A stretch of 64,000 nucleotides of DNA from Akkermansia muciniphila (GCA_945888375.1 CAMCZZ010000013.1:26643-90642); one strand, 5' to 3'. Shown: positions 26,962-36,060, counted from the stretch's first letter. Numbers and translations are program-made. The notes: generated from the sequence alone by a model not told the origin.

Positions 26962-27229
26962 CCAGCATTCGGGCCCGCGCCCGGCTTCCGTGGCAAACGA
27001 AGCGTATCGCCCCGCGTCTAAAACCCGTCCTTGGTGGCCAGGTCGCCACATCATCAGGGTGAGCTTACCGCTTTCGAAAGCCGAGGGTAAGCCAGCTTCG
27101 CGCTGCCCGGGAGGGGAATCCTTGTGGCCCGCGCGGCACCCGCTTGGGGCACGTCCCAAGCCGAGAGGATACGCATTCGGAAAAAACGCATTCGACATGA
27201 CGCGCGCGAGGCCCTGAATCGCCCTCATC
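26962..27229. other. Intergenic region with four consecutive hairpins, candidate structured RNA
   Basis: No gene is seen. Four stem-loops follow one another: 27034-27049 (GTGGC/GCCAC), 27063-27092 (GCTTACC/GGTAAGC enclosing GCTT-TCGA-AAGC), 27093-27105 (CAGC/GCTG) and 27142-27161 (GCTTGGG/CCCAAGC, seven perfect pairs). A direct repeat ACGCATTCG occurs twice just downstream (about 27170-27195). No known riboswitch core was recognised. Confidence 0.4.
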
Positions 27230-27514
27230 ATGGCCTCGCAACCGAACTCCCTCGACAACGTCCACGCCCCCGCCGAGCAGACCCACGTTACTCCCGTCAC
27301 CATCGCCGTCGATCTGGTGCTGGTCGCGATTTTTTTCTATAACATGTTCGGTTGGGTGAAGAGCCATGTGCCTGCCAGCAGCCCAGGCTTCATCCTCTTC
27401 TTCGGCGCCTCCACCGCGCTCTGCGTCACGGGCGTTTTCTGGATGGCCATCCAGATGTTCCGCGTCGTGCTGGCCGGCGAAAAACGCCTAAAGGCCGAAC
27501 GCGCCGCCAAGTAA
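27230..27514 (+). CDS. Small membrane protein, unknown function
   Basis: A 94-residue protein with two clear membrane helices (VTIAVDLVLVAIFFYNMFGW and a second around FILFFGASTALCVTGVFWMA) and a basic, charged C-terminus (AGEKRLKAERAAK), suggesting both ends face the cytoplasm. I do not recognise a family. The ATG at 27230 follows a C-rich leader without a Shine-Dalgarno sequence. A terminator lies 28 bases after its stop, so it is probably a single-gene transcript, possibly preceded by the structured region at 27034-27161. Confidence 0.65.
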   Translation: MASQPNSLDNVHAPAEQTHVTPVTIAVDLVLVAIFFYNMFGWVKSHVPASSPGFILFFGASTALCVTGVFWMAIQMFRVVLAGEKRLKAERAAK

Positions 27515-27541
27515 GCCTCGCCGCCCGAATCCAAACCCAGC

Positions 27542-27568
27542 GGCCGCGATCCCCGATCGCGGCCTTTT
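27542..27568 (+). terminator. Rho-independent terminator
   Basis: A 10-base-pair perfect stem (GGCCGCGATC / GATCGCGGCC) with a CCC loop is followed by TTTTCATTTT. It separates the small membrane protein from mntR, only 19 bases before the mntR start, so mntR needs its own promoter close to or inside this structure. Confidence 0.9.
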
Positions 27569-27586
27569 CATTTTCCTGCACCGCCC

Positions 27587-28021
27587 GTGACCGACCCCGT
27601 CACCAACCCAATGGTCCCGCCCCGGACCACCGCCGCCGCCGAGGACTACCTCGAACGTATCGCCGGGCTGATCAAAAACAAAGGCTACGCCCGCGTCGTC
27701 GACATCGCCGCCGAGCTGAAAATTTCCCAGGCCAGCGTCACCACCATGGTGCAACGCCTCGATGTGGACGGCCTGGTGAAATACGAAAAATACCGCGGCA
27801 TGGTCCTGACCGACGCCGGCGAGGCCGTCGCCGCCCGGATCGCCCACCGGCACGAGTTGCTCACCCAGCTCCTGCGCTTTTTCGAGTTACCCGAGGACGT
27901 GATTTTCCGCGACGTGGAGGGCATGGAGCACCACATCAGCGGCGAGACGCTCGACGCCCTAGAACGCCTCACCCGCCACCTACACGCCCACCCCGAGATC
28001 GTGGCGCAGCTCCGACGCTGA
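27587..28021 (+). CDS. mntR: Manganese-dependent transcriptional regulator MntR (DtxR family)
   Basis: A metal-sensing repressor that controls manganese uptake. It has an N-terminal winged helix (VVDIAAELKISQASVTTMVQRL with wing YEKYRGMVLT) and a dimerisation/metal domain. All six manganese ligands known from B. subtilis MntR appear conserved: D and E in AEDYLER, H in HRHELL, and E, E, H in DVEGMEHH. The length (144) matches MntR rather than longer DtxR/IdeR proteins, and no SH3-like domain is present. The start is GTG 27587; ATG 27611 would remove eight residues and is equally credible. No Mn transporter is adjacent; the convergent chromate transporter is probably unrelated. Confidence 0.9.
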   Translation: MTDPVTNPMVPPRTTAAAEDYLERIAGLIKNKGYARVVDIAAELKISQASVTTMVQRLDVDGLVKYEKYRGMVLTDAGEAVAARIAHRHELLTQLLRFFELPEDVIFRDVEGMEHHISGETLDALERLTRHLHAHPEIVAQLRR

Positions 28022-28048
28022 AACCCACCCCCGGTGGCGGCGCCCGCC

Positions 28049-29392
28049 TCAACCTGCCGCGGTCGTCCAGAGCCAGCCCGCCGCGCCGGCCGCCGCGATG
28101 ACCGCGATGAGGTTGGCCTTGAACCGGTGCAGCGCCACGAAGGCCGCCACACTCAACGCGACGGCAAACCAATCCCACTCCCCGCCTGACGCCGTAGCCG
28201 GCCGCCAGATTTGCCACGCAAACCAGACCGCAAGGCTAAGCACCACCCCGACCACCGCCGAAGTCACGGCCGCAAAAGCCGCATTCAGCCCGGGTTTATC
28301 CCGCAAACGCTCAACGTGGGGCGCACCGAGAAAGATCCACAGAAAACACGGCGCGAAGGTCACCCAGGTCGTCATGCCCGCGCAAAGGGTCGCCGCGAGC
28401 AGAGGGGAAAGGCCGCCGTCCGGCTGATTCCACCCGCCCATGAAGCCCACGAACTGAAGCACCATGATCAGTGGCCCCGGCGTCGTCTCGGCGAAGGCCA
28501 GCCCGGCCAACATCTGCGGACCGGTGAGCCAGCCGTGCACCTCCACCGCCCGCTCTGCCACGTAGGGAAGAACCGCATACGCCCCGCCAAAGGTGACCAG
28601 CGCCGCTTGGCTGAAAAAGAGCCCCTGCGCGACCAGCACGCTACCCCACCCCAAAGCGAAGCCCGCCGCCACGATGGGGGCCGCCCACAGGCCCCCGCCG
28701 AGCAAGGCCACCCGCAGCGCCCGCCCCCACCCCGCGGACTCTCTGGAGCTGTTCACGGCCGAGTCCGGCACCCCGCCGCTGTTTGGCGCCCTAGCCTTCC
28801 CGGGAAACCACTGCGGCGCGAACCGCTGCCCCGCCCAGCCCGCGAGCGCGGCCCCGCCCACGACCCAAGGAAACCCAACCTCAAAAACGAAGATCAAAAC
28901 AAAGGCCGCCGCCGCGATCACCGCCAGCACCGGCGTCGTTAGTGACTTCGCCGCCAGCCGGGGCACTGCCGAAGCCACCACCGCCACCACCGCGGGTTTT
29001 AATCCAGCCATCAGTCCCACCATCCACGGGGCTTCCCCTTGGACCACGTAAAGATAACTCAAGCCCCAGAGCATAAAAGCCGATGGAAGGACAAAAAGCA
29101 GGCCCGCCGCGAGCCCGCCGCGCGTCCGGTGCAGCAACCAACCACAGTAGATGGCCAGTTGCTGCGCCTCCGGCCCGGGCAGAAGCATGCAAAAATTCAA
29201 CGCGTGCAAAAAACGCTCCTGCCCGATCCACCGCTTTTTCTCCACCAACTCCCGCTGCATGATCGCGATCTGCCCCGCTGGCCCGCCGAAGCTGATAAAC
29301 CCCAGTTTCAGCCAGAACCGCAGGGCCTCGCGAAAAGCCGGTGCCGCCACGGCAACACCCGCCTCCCCCTCGCGCTGGCCGGATCGCTCCAT
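28049..29392 (-). CDS. chrA: Chromate transporter, ChrA family
   Basis: A long-chain ChrA protein (447 residues) with two homologous CHR domains of six or so helices each. The N-terminal domain shows FWLKLGFISFGGPAGQIAIM and LPGPEAQQLAIYCGW, the second SQAALVTFGGAYAVLPYV and AETTPGPLIMVLQFVGF; the two FGG and PGP motifs mark the duplication. Family members export chromate by proton antiport, though many genomic copies are untested. The ATG at 29392 starts about 25 residues before the first domain; the frame extends upstream but overlaps the aminotransferase gene. That gene ends 11 bases upstream on the same strand, so the two may be co-transcribed. Confidence 0.9.
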   Translation of the reverse strand: MERSGQREGEAGVAVAAPAFREALRFWLKLGFISFGGPAGQIAIMQRELVEKKRWIGQERFLHALNFCMLLPGPEAQQLAIYCGWLLHRTRGGLAAGLLFVLPSAFMLWGLSYLYVVQGEAPWMVGLMAGLKPAVVAVVASAVPRLAAKSLTTPVLAVIAAAAFVLIFVFEVGFPWVVGGAALAGWAGQRFAPQWFPGKARAPNSGGVPDSAVNSSRESAGWGRALRVALLGGGLWAAPIVAAGFALGWGSVLVAQGLFFSQAALVTFGGAYAVLPYVAERAVEVHGWLTGPQMLAGLAFAETTPGPLIMVLQFVGFMGGWNQPDGGLSPLLAATLCAGMTTWVTFAPCFLWIFLGAPHVERLRDKPGLNAAFAAVTSAVVGVVLSLAVWFAWQIWRPATASGGEWDWFAVALSVAAFVALHRFKANLIAVIAAAGAAGWLWTTAAG

Positions 29393-29403
29393 GGCCACGC
29401 CGC

Positions 29404-30570
29404 TCACGCCCTTCCGTCGCGCAACCGCAACAAGCGTTCGCCGGCCGCCGCCAGCACCTCCCGCCCCTTGGCGAAGTGCAGTCGGACATAGCGATTCTCC
29501 GCGCCCGGAAAAAACGAGGAGCCAGGCACCGGCGCCACTCCGATCTCGCGGGCCATCCAGTGCGCACACTCGACGTCACTCGCGAAGCCCAGCGGTGTGA
29601 CGTCGAGCATGACGAAATACGCGCCCTCCGGCCGGGAGTAGCCGAGTCCGGTGCGGTCCAGGTAGGAGAGCAGCAGGTCACGTCGCGCCTGATACTCAGC
29701 GCAGAGATCGGCGTAGTAGTCCGGTCCCCAGCCTAGAGCCGTCACCACCGCATGCTGCAGCGGTGCCGCCGCGCCAATGGTGAGAAAATCATGGACCTTG
29801 CGCGCCTGGGCGATCACCGCCGCCGGGGCCTGCACGTAGCCAAGCCGCCAGCCGGTGATGGAAAAAGTCTTGGAGAGAGAGGAACAGGTGAGCGTGCGCT
29901 CCGCCATGCCCGGCAGGGTGGCAAAATACACGTGTTCACGGCCGTCGTAGACGAGATGCTCATAGACCTCGTCCGTGATGACAAAGGTGTCGAACTCCTC
30001 CGCAAGCGCCGCGATCTGCAGGAGCTCAGCCCGGGTAAAAACACGACCGCTGGGGTTGCTCGGATTGCAGAGGATAAAGGCCTTCAGTCCGCCGCCACTC
30101 GCAAAAGCCGCCCGCAGCTCGGCGGGATCGAAGCCGTAGCCGGGCGGATGCAGCGGCACGTGCACCGCCGTCGCACACGTGAGGATGGCGTCGGCATTGT
30201 AGTTTTCGTAAAAAGGCGAGAACATCCCCACCCGGTCGCCGGGGTCACAGACCGTCATCATCGCCACCATCATCGCCTCGGTGCCGCCGCAGGTGATGAC
30301 CAGCTCGCCTGCCGCATCAACCGGTCGACCGGAGCAACGCCCTATCTTCGCCGCGAGGGCCTCGCGCAATTCAGGCGCACCCCAGGTCACCGCGTATTGA
30401 TGCCGGCCCGCATCCATCGCCGCCCGCGCCGCCGTGATCAGCCCCTCCGGCGGATCACCATCGGGGAACCCCTGCGCGAGATTGATCGCGCCATGTCGGG
30501 CCGCGACCCGCGACATTTCGCGGATCAGCGATTCGGTGAAGACAGAGGTGCGCCGGGAAGTCGTGGGCAT
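29404..30570 (-). CDS. PLP-dependent aminotransferase, class I/II
   Basis: A fold-type I aminotransferase of 388 residues. The PLP lysine is in SSLSKTFSITGWRLGY, the aspartate/tyrosine pair in FVITDEVYEHLVYDG, the substrate arginine in RYVRLHFAKG, and the N-terminal INLAQGFPDGDPP matches methionine/kynurenine aminotransferases (YbdL/KAT-like). It would transfer the amino group from aromatic or sulfur amino acids to a 2-oxo acid in the cytoplasm; exact substrates cannot be read. It is followed closely by chrA and lies 51 bases downstream of the LysM gene, all on the minus strand. Confidence 0.9.
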   Translation of the reverse strand: MPTTSRRTSVFTESLIREMSRVAARHGAINLAQGFPDGDPPEGLITAARAAMDAGRHQYAVTWGAPELREALAAKIGRCSGRPVDAAGELVITCGGTEAMMVAMMTVCDPGDRVGMFSPFYENYNADAILTCATAVHVPLHPPGYGFDPAELRAAFASGGGLKAFILCNPSNPSGRVFTRAELLQIAALAEEFDTFVITDEVYEHLVYDGREHVYFATLPGMAERTLTCSSLSKTFSITGWRLGYVQAPAAVIAQARKVHDFLTIGAAAPLQHAVVTALGWGPDYYADLCAEYQARRDLLLSYLDRTGLGYSRPEGAYFVMLDVTPLGFASDVECAHWMAREIGVAPVPGSSFFPGAENRYVRLHFAKGREVLAAAGERLLRLRDGRA

Positions 30571-30621
30571 CGGGGGAGAATTGGGGGCAAAGCGAACCGG
30601 GCGTAAAGAGCGGGCGCAGGC

Positions 30622-31527
30622 TTACTGCGGAATCTTCAATTCCATCCCGATGCGCAGCGTCCCCTCGTTGGACATGACATCCCGGTTAGCCGCATAGATC
30701 TCGCGGAAACGGGAACGCGTCCCGTAGTAGCGCAGGGAAATCAGCTGGAGGGTATCCCCCTTGGCCACGACATGCCGGCGCATCCCGGCCGCGGGAGTGG
30801 CAGCGACCGGCGAAGTCACGGCCGGAACCGCGGGTGAGGGCGCAGGGAGAGGCACCGGCACGACCGGCACCGGCGAGACCTCGACCGGGGCCGCATATTC
30901 AGGCTCGACGCCCCGCGCCGCCAGGCCCGTCGCCGGAGCGTCAGCGGCAAAACCACCCTGAGAAGGCTCGAGCTCAAAGCCCGGCGAAACCGAGAGCCCC
31001 TCGCCCGCCGCCGCCTGTCGGGTGGTGTCGAGAACCGCCGCACGGGCCCCGGCAAGCTGTTCCTTGAGTTGTAGATTCTCCCGCTGCAAGCGATCGATCG
31101 CGTCCATCAAATCGGTGCGGTCCACCTGATTGTCCAGCGGCTGGGCCGGCAAAGTGCGGGCGAAATCGCGGATACAGGCCTCGATGCTTTGCAACACCAA
31201 CCGAGCCTGCTCCGTGCCCGGCCGCAACTCCCGGTAACGGCGGTAGTGGTAGATCGCCGCGATCGGATCCTTGATGTGCTTGTGATAAAGGATGCCCACC
31301 TCGAGGTGGGACTCCGCCGCCGCCCCGCCTCGCTGGTCGATGAGCCGGAGAAACTGGGCCAGCGCCTCCTGCTCGCGCCCCATACGCAGCAACTCCTTGG
31401 CCCGGCGGTAATCAGGATCATCCGCCTCCGCCGTGAAAGGCATGACCGCCTGCGGCACGCACCCGGTGTGCAGGAGTGACGCAAAAGCCAGAAAGGAGAG
31501 AAGAAACCAGGACGGCAAACGACGCAT
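30622..31527 (-). CDS. LysM-domain lipoprotein with TPR-like region
   Basis: A 301-residue cell-envelope protein. A lipoprotein signal ends in LLHTGC (lipobox; Cys at residue 23). Next come a TPR-like helical region (PDYRRAKELLRMGREQEALAQF...HLEVGILYHKHIKDPIAAIYHY), a coiled-coil stretch (DLMDAIDRLQRENLQLKEQL), a proline/valine-rich linker of about 70 residues, and a C-terminal LysM domain (HVVAKGDTLQLISLRYYGT) that binds peptidoglycan. It probably links the outer membrane to the wall. The ATG at 31527 is the one that opens the lipoprotein signal. It is divergent from kdsD. Confidence 0.85.
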   Translation of the reverse strand: MRRLPSWFLLSFLAFASLLHTGCVPQAVMPFTAEADDPDYRRAKELLRMGREQEALAQFLRLIDQRGGAAAESHLEVGILYHKHIKDPIAAIYHYRRYRELRPGTEQARLVLQSIEACIRDFARTLPAQPLDNQVDRTDLMDAIDRLQRENLQLKEQLAGARAAVLDTTRQAAAGEGLSVSPGFELEPSQGGFAADAPATGLAARGVEPEYAAPVEVSPVPVVPVPLPAPSPAVPAVTSPVAATPAAGMRRHVVAKGDTLQLISLRYYGTRSRFREIYAANRDVMSNEGTLRIGMELKIPQ

Positions 31528-31629
31528 GACGCGAAAAGAGAGACAGACAGGGAGGCGGAGGGAAAAGGGAGTTGAACGAAAATGCTCAGAGACCAAGTCT
31601 TGCGACTCCCCCACGGACACAAACCCGAA

Positions 31630-32619
31630 ATGGCCCTCGACTCCACCTTCGTCCTCCGCCGCGCACGCCAAGTCCTTCGCATAGAGCAGGAGGCTCTAGC
31701 GGCCACCCGCGAAGCACTCGGCGCGGAATTCGTCGCCACGGCCCGCGCCGTGCACGAAACCCTAGTCGCTGGCCGCAAACTGGTTTTCACTGGCGTCGGC
31801 AAGTCCGCCCATATCGCGCAGAAGCTCGCCGGCACCTTCAACAGCACCGGCGCGCCCTCCAGCTTCCTCGACGCCACCCAGGCCCTGCACGGCGACCTTG
31901 GCATGGTTTCGGAAGGTGACCTCGCGCTGATCCTCTCCAACAGCGGCCAGACCGATGAAGTCTTGAAACTCCTGCCTCTGCTGCGCCGCTTCGGGGTGCG
32001 TCTGGTGGCCTTCACCGCCCAACCGGAATCCGACCTGGCCTCAGGCTGTGACCTCCGGCTCATCTACAAGGTGCCGAAAGAGGCCTGCCCGCTCGCCCTT
32101 GCCCCCACCGCCAGCACCACCGCCGCCCTAGCCCTCGGCGACGCCCTCGCCATGGTCCTACTCGAGGCCCGCGGCCTCACCCGCGACGATTTCGCGCGCT
32201 TCCACCCGGCTGGGAACCTTGGCCGCGTGCTTCTGCTAAAAGTCGGCGATATCATGCGCGCCGGCGATCGCCTGCCCGTCGCATCCGAGACCATCACCGT
32301 GCAAGAGGCCATCCTCAGCATGACCAAGGCCCGCAGCGGCAGCATCGCGCTGGTCCACCCCCGCACCGGCAAACTGACCGGCATCCTCACCGATGGCGAT
32401 TTCCGCCGCAGCGCCCTTACCGGGCCCAATTTTCTGCAAAAACCAGCCGCCAGCTTCATGACCCGCGGTCCCAAGACTATCGCCGCCGACGCCCTCGGGG
32501 TCGAAGCCCTGCGCCTGTTCGAAGCCCACAAAATCGACGACCTCATTGTGATCGATGCCAAGGGCAAACCCGTCGGCCTGATCGACGGCCAGGATTTGCC
32601 CAAGCTCAAGATCATCTAG
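31630..32619 (+). CDS. kdsD: Arabinose-5-phosphate isomerase (KpsF/GutQ/KdsD)
   Basis: Converts ribulose-5-phosphate to arabinose-5-phosphate, the first step toward Kdo. It has an SIS domain (VFTGVGKSAHIAQKLAGTF; ILSNSGQTDEVLKLLP; ASTTAALALGDALAM) followed by GRVLLLKVGDIMR and two CBS domains. The 329-residue length is normal. The ATG at 31630 is preferred to 31582, which would add 16 atypical residues. It works in the same pathway as kdsB in this window. The in-frame leader lacks a Shine-Dalgarno sequence. Confidence 0.93.
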   Translation: MALDSTFVLRRARQVLRIEQEALAATREALGAEFVATARAVHETLVAGRKLVFTGVGKSAHIAQKLAGTFNSTGAPSSFLDATQALHGDLGMVSEGDLALILSNSGQTDEVLKLLPLLRRFGVRLVAFTAQPESDLASGCDLRLIYKVPKEACPLALAPTASTTAALALGDALAMVLLEARGLTRDDFARFHPAGNLGRVLLLKVGDIMRAGDRLPVASETITVQEAILSMTKARSGSIALVHPRTGKLTGILTDGDFRRSALTGPNFLQKPAASFMTRGPKTIAADALGVEALRLFEAHKIDDLIVIDAKGKPVGLIDGQDLPKLKII

Positions 32620-32733
32620 ACGGTCCGCTCTCCCGGCGCACCCCGCAGCCACGCCTTCGCCCAATTTTCCACCACCGGCCGGATCACGTTTTTCGTCGTC
32701 CCGTTTCTCGGATTTGTGGCTAGATTCTCACCA

Positions 32734-34395
32734 ATGCCCACGCCCGCCTTCCACTACTCCGAGCCCTTCCCGCTCGGCCCCGACACCACCGAATACCGCC
32801 TGCTCTCCACCGAGGGCGTGAGCGCCGCCAGCTTCGAGGGCAAAACCATCCTGAAGATCGCCCCCGAAGCCCTCACGCACCTCGCCCGCGAGGCCTATCA
32901 CGACGCCAATTTCTATCTCCGCCCCGCCCACCTAGAACAAGTCGCCGGCATTCTCTCCGACCCCGAGTCCTCCGACAACGACCGCTACGTCGCCCTCACC
33001 CTTCTGCGCAACGCCGAGGTCGCCGCCCAGGGTATCCTGCCGCTCTGCCAGGATACCGGCACCGCCGCCATCCTCGGCTACAAGGGCCAGCAGGTCTGGA
33101 CTGATTGCAACGACGCCGAGGCCCTCTCCCGGGGCGTCTACGAGGCCTACACCCGGGAAAACCTCCGCTACTCCCAGAACGCCCCGCTCGACATGTGGCG
33201 CGAGGTCAACACCGGCACCAACCTGCCCGCCCAGATCGACCTCATGGCCGCGCCCGGTGATTATTACAAATTCCTGTTCGTCTCCAAGGGCGGCGGTTCG
33301 GCCAACAAGATGTTTCTCTTCCAGGAAACCCGCGCCGTGCTCACCCCCGCCGGTCTGGAGAAATTCGTCACCGACAAACTCGGCTACCTCGGCACCTCCG
33401 CCTGCCCGCCCTACCACCTCGCCTTAGTCATCGGCGGCACCTCCGCGGAAGCCACCATGAAGACGCTCAAACTCGCCTCGACCAAATACTACGACGCCCT
33501 CCCCACCACCGGCGACGAACACGGCCGCGCCTTTCGCGACCTCGAATGGGAAGGCAAGATCCTCGACCTCGCCCGCCGGACCGGTATCGGCGCGCAATTC
33601 GGCGGTAAATACTTCGCGCTGGATGTGCGCGTGATCCGCCTACCCCGCCACGGCGCGTCCCTGCCCATCGGCCTGGGCGTCTCCTGCTCCGCCGACCGCA
33701 ACATCAAGGCCAAGATCAACCAAGACGGCATCTGGCTCGAAAAACTCGAAACCAATCCCGGGCGCTTCCTCGCCCCCGCCCAACGGCAGATCAAGGACGA
33801 CAAGTCCGTGCGCATCGACCTGAACCAGCCGATGGCCGCCATCCTGGCCGAGCTTTCCCAACACCCCACCACCACCCGCGTTCTCCTCACCGGCCCGCTG
33901 GTCGTAGCCCGCGATATCGCCCACGCCAAACTCAAGGAACGCGTCGACGCCGGCCTCGGCCTGCCCGACTACTTAAAAAACCACCCCGTCTACTACGCCG
34001 GCCCCGCCAAGACCCCCGCCGGCTACGCCTCCGGCAGCTTCGGCCCCACCACCGCCGGCCGCATGGATAGCTACGTCGATCTTTTCCAGTCACTCGGCGG
34101 CAGTCTGATCATGCTCGCCAAGGGCAACCGCTCCAAGGCCGTCACCGAGGCCTGCCATAAACACGGCGGTTTCTACCTCGGCAGCATCGGCGGTCCCGCC
34201 GCCATCCTCGCCAAGGAAAACATCAAGAAGGTCGAGGTCCTCGAATACCCCGAGCTCGGCATGGAGGCGGTCTGGAAGATCGAGGTGGAGGATTTCCCAG
34301 CCTTCATCCTGGTGGACGACAAGGGCAACGACTTCTTCGCCCAAGGCTGCGGCGCCTGCCTCCCCGGCGGCCTCACCGCCGCCGCCAAGAAATAA
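32734..34395 (+). CDS. fumA: Class I (iron-sulfur) fumarate hydratase
   Basis: Hydrates fumarate to malate in the TCA cycle using an oxygen-sensitive 4Fe-4S cluster. The 553-residue fused form has an N-terminal alpha-type and a C-terminal beta-type domain. Cluster cysteines are expected in [26 protein letters not shown] and [10 protein letters not shown]. The beta domain shows [18 protein letters not shown], the active-site region [26 protein letters not shown], and the end [10 protein letters not shown]. The ATG at 32734 opens a typical start; an in-frame ATG at 32716 would add six residues. It stands alone between kdsD and tRNA-Lys. Confidence 0.94.
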   Translation: MPTPAFHYSEPFPLGPDTTEYRLLSTEGVSAASFEGKTILKIAPEALTHLAREAYHDANFYLRPAHLEQVAGILSDPESSDNDRYVALTLLRNAEVAAQGILPLCQDTGTAAILGYKGQQVWTDCNDAEALSRGVYEAYTRENLRYSQNAPLDMWREVNTGTNLPAQIDLMAAPGDYYKFLFVSKGGGSANKMFLFQETRAVLTPAGLEKFVTDKLGYLGTSACPPYHLALVIGGTSAEATMKTLKLASTKYYDALPTTGDEHGRAFRDLEWEGKILDLARRTGIGAQFGGKYFALDVRVIRLPRHGASLPIGLGVSCSADRNIKAKINQDGIWLEKLETNPGRFLAPAQRQIKDDKSVRIDLNQPMAAILAELSQHPTTTRVLLTGPLVVARDIAHAKLKERVDAGLGLPDYLKNHPVYYAGPAKTPAGYASGSFGPTTAGRMDSYVDLFQSLGGSLIMLAKGNRSKAVTEACHKHGGFYLGSIGGPAAILAKENIKKVEVLEYPELGMEAVWKIEVEDFPAFILVDDKGNDFFAQGCGACLPGGLTAAAKK

Positions 34396-34702
34396 ACCGG
34401 GCCTGGGCCGCGGCGCTGGATCCGGTTACCGCGCTTATGCCGGCGAAGCATAAAACCAGGAGCGGGCCTGTTTTCCGGTGAAACGCCCGGTCATGGCCAC
34501 AAACTTTGTCTTGCGGCGCTGGGAAAACGTCCCGTAGTAACACCCCCCCTCGCGCCAAAGCCGGCCGGGGATTTGGTTCTTTGCCAAGGCTTGCCCTTCT
34601 GATTCCTTCGCAGTGCTTAGTCTTTACCCGACAAAGCCCCGGCGCAGGATGCAGACCGGCAGGCGCAGGCAGATGACCACTTCGTCTGAAAGCAGTTGGT
34701 TC
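34396..34702. other. Intergenic region between fumA and tRNA-Lys
   Basis: No gene is seen in these 307 bases. Two weak hairpins occur: TTATGC-CGGCGAA-GCATAA about 40 bases after fumA, and GGGAAAACGTCCC near 34520. A TTGCCC / TGCTTA pair spaced 17 bases (about 34584-34612) could be a promoter about 90 bases before the tRNA, but the match is modest. Confidence 0.3.
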
Positions 34703-34777
34703 GGGTCGATAGCTCAACGGTAGAGCAGCATCCTTTTAAGTTGTTGGTTCCGGGTTCGAATCCCGGTCGACCCACCA
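34703..34777 (+). tRNA. tRNA-Lys (TTT)
   Basis: A complete cloverleaf with CCA. The acceptor GGGTCGA pairs perfectly with TCGACCC, the D arm is GCTC-AACGGTA-GAGC, the anticodon loop is CTTTTAA (anticodon TTT), and the T arm is CCGGG-TTCGAAT-CCCGG. The anticodon stem GCATC/GTTGT has one T-T mismatch at position 30-40. The discriminator is A. Confidence 0.94.
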
Positions 34778-34794
34778 AACGCGGCACACTCCGC

Positions 34795-35289
34795 TCACTC
34801 CACTGTATCATTGGCAAAGGCGGCGTAGACAATGCCGAGCAGGTTCCCCGGCGTCACCCGACCCAGATCCTCGGCTTCGTTGTTCAGTCCAGCCACCCGC
34901 CACCCTCCGGCCTCCAGCTCAAGCAAGCGGTGCAATACAAGGGAGCCCCGGTCACTGCGATAGGCCACATTCATGCCGGCTCGGAGCGCGGCATACGGTA
35001 TTTTCTGCAAAACCAACACCGTGTTCTCCCCGTAAACCGGCCGCATCGAGGCACCCGCGCCGATCACCGTTAACCGCGCCGGATCCAGCGCCGCCAGACT
35101 TTCGGCATCGCGCCAGGCCTGATTACGGCTGACGTTAGCCCGTGGCGGAGAAATCGCCGGAACCGGTTTAAAGGTAACTGGTTCCGTGACACAACCAGCC
35201 ACGCCACCCAAGACAAGCCCCGCCAAGGGTAGCCCCCACCCAACCATCGGTATCTTAACGCATAGCATGCGAGGAACAAGACTTGGCAT
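34795..35289 (-). CDS. S24/S26 signal-peptidase-like lipoprotein
   Basis: A 164-residue protein with a lipoprotein signal ending LGGVAGC, so it is probably membrane-anchored and faces the periplasm. The rest matches the S24/S26 peptidase fold: a catalytic-serine box (GAGASMRPVYGENTVLVL), a middle AGMNVAYRSDRGSLVLHRLLEL, and a late GLNNEAEDLGRVTPGNLLGIV. At the usual lysine position the sequence reads LVLHRL, as in Ser/His (SEC11/S26B-type) signal peptidases rather than Ser/Lys bacterial ones. Being a lipoprotein rather than having a signal-anchor is unusual. It may be a protease with an unknown substrate or an inactive relative. It ends 17 bases after tRNA-Lys on the other strand. Confidence 0.65.
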   Translation of the reverse strand: MPSLVPRMLCVKIPMVGWGLPLAGLVLGGVAGCVTEPVTFKPVPAISPPRANVSRNQAWRDAESLAALDPARLTVIGAGASMRPVYGENTVLVLQKIPYAALRAGMNVAYRSDRGSLVLHRLLELEAGGWRVAGLNNEAEDLGRVTPGNLLGIVYAAFANDTVE

Positions 35290-35352
35290 TCGCAAATAAT
35301 CGATAAGATTGGCTAGGGATTTATCCCGTCCTTTTGCCGCCCCTCCCTTTAC

Positions 35353-36012
35353 ATGAAGCGCCTCCTCATCATCGAAGACCAGACTGCCATCCGCGAATTA
35401 CTTGTGGAAGTGCTTAGCGCAGATAAACATTACCAATTGATAGGCGAAAGTGGAGACGGTCAGAAAGCCCTTGCGCTGTGCCTGGAGACAAAACCCGACC
35501 TGCTCGTGCTCGATGCCAAATTACCGGGTTTGAACGGCGTGGACCTGCTCCGCCGCTTGGTGAAACAACTGCCCCACATCCGCGTGCTGGTTTTCTCCGG
35601 GCACGAAAACCCCATGCTCGTGCGCGAAATGCTGGAGGCCGGCGCCCACGGCTTCGTCGAAAAAACCGCCGGGCTGAGCGAGTTCAAAAAAGGCCTCGAG
35701 ACCGTCGCCAACGGCGGCACTTTCTTCGGCCCCGCCGTCGCCGCCCTGTTGCGCGACGTGGTCGCCAACCCCGCATCCAGCAGCAGCCCCGATTTCTTGA
35801 CCGAGCGCGAGCGCGAGATCCTCCAACTGGTCGCCGAGAGCCACAGCACCAAGGAGATCGCCAACAAACTCGCGATCAGCGCCAAGACGGTCGATAACCA
35901 TCGCACCAACCTGATGCGCAAGCTGAACTTGCACGACGTCGCCAGCCTCACCCGCTACGCTTTCGACATCGGCTTGATCGAGACCAAAAAACCCTCGACC
36001 CAAGCCAGTTAG
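35353..36012 (+). CDS. NarL/FixJ-family response regulator
   Basis: A two-component response regulator of 219 residues. The receiver domain (1-125) has the acidic pair in LIIEDQTAIRE, the phospho-acceptor Asp in LLVLDAKLPGLNG, the conserved serine in LVFSGHEN and the lysine in FVEKTAG. The LuxR-type HTH (155-210) shows LTEREREILQLVAE and IANKLAISAKTVDNHRTNLM. No histidine kinase is adjacent. It is divergent from the S24/S26-like lipoprotein with 63 bases between start codons, a region that contains AATCGATAAGATT, so a link between the two is possible. Confidence 0.93.
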   Translation: MKRLLIIEDQTAIRELLVEVLSADKHYQLIGESGDGQKALALCLETKPDLLVLDAKLPGLNGVDLLRRLVKQLPHIRVLVFSGHENPMLVREMLEAGAHGFVEKTAGLSEFKKGLETVANGGTFFGPAVAALLRDVVANPASSSSPDFLTEREREILQLVAESHSTKEIANKLAISAKTVDNHRTNLMRKLNLHDVASLTRYAFDIGLIETKKPSTQAS

Positions 36013-36044
36013 CTCGGATACCGCGATTCTCCTGGCGGAATATC

Positions 36045-36060
36045 GCTCAAGTTGTTGAGC
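36045..36060. other. Perfect hairpin between convergent genes
   Basis: GCTCAA, loop GTTG, TTGAGC: six perfect pairs, 33 bases after the response-regulator stop and ahead of the convergent HTH gene. No T-tract follows, so terminator function is uncertain. The rest of the 36013-36216 gap shows nothing recognisable. Confidence 0.35.

Noticed and set aside
26962..27229. Manganese (yybP-ykoY) or cobalamin riboswitch in the hairpin-rich gap near mntR.
   Set aside because: The conserved cores of both riboswitches are absent, and the gap lies upstream of an unrelated small membrane protein.
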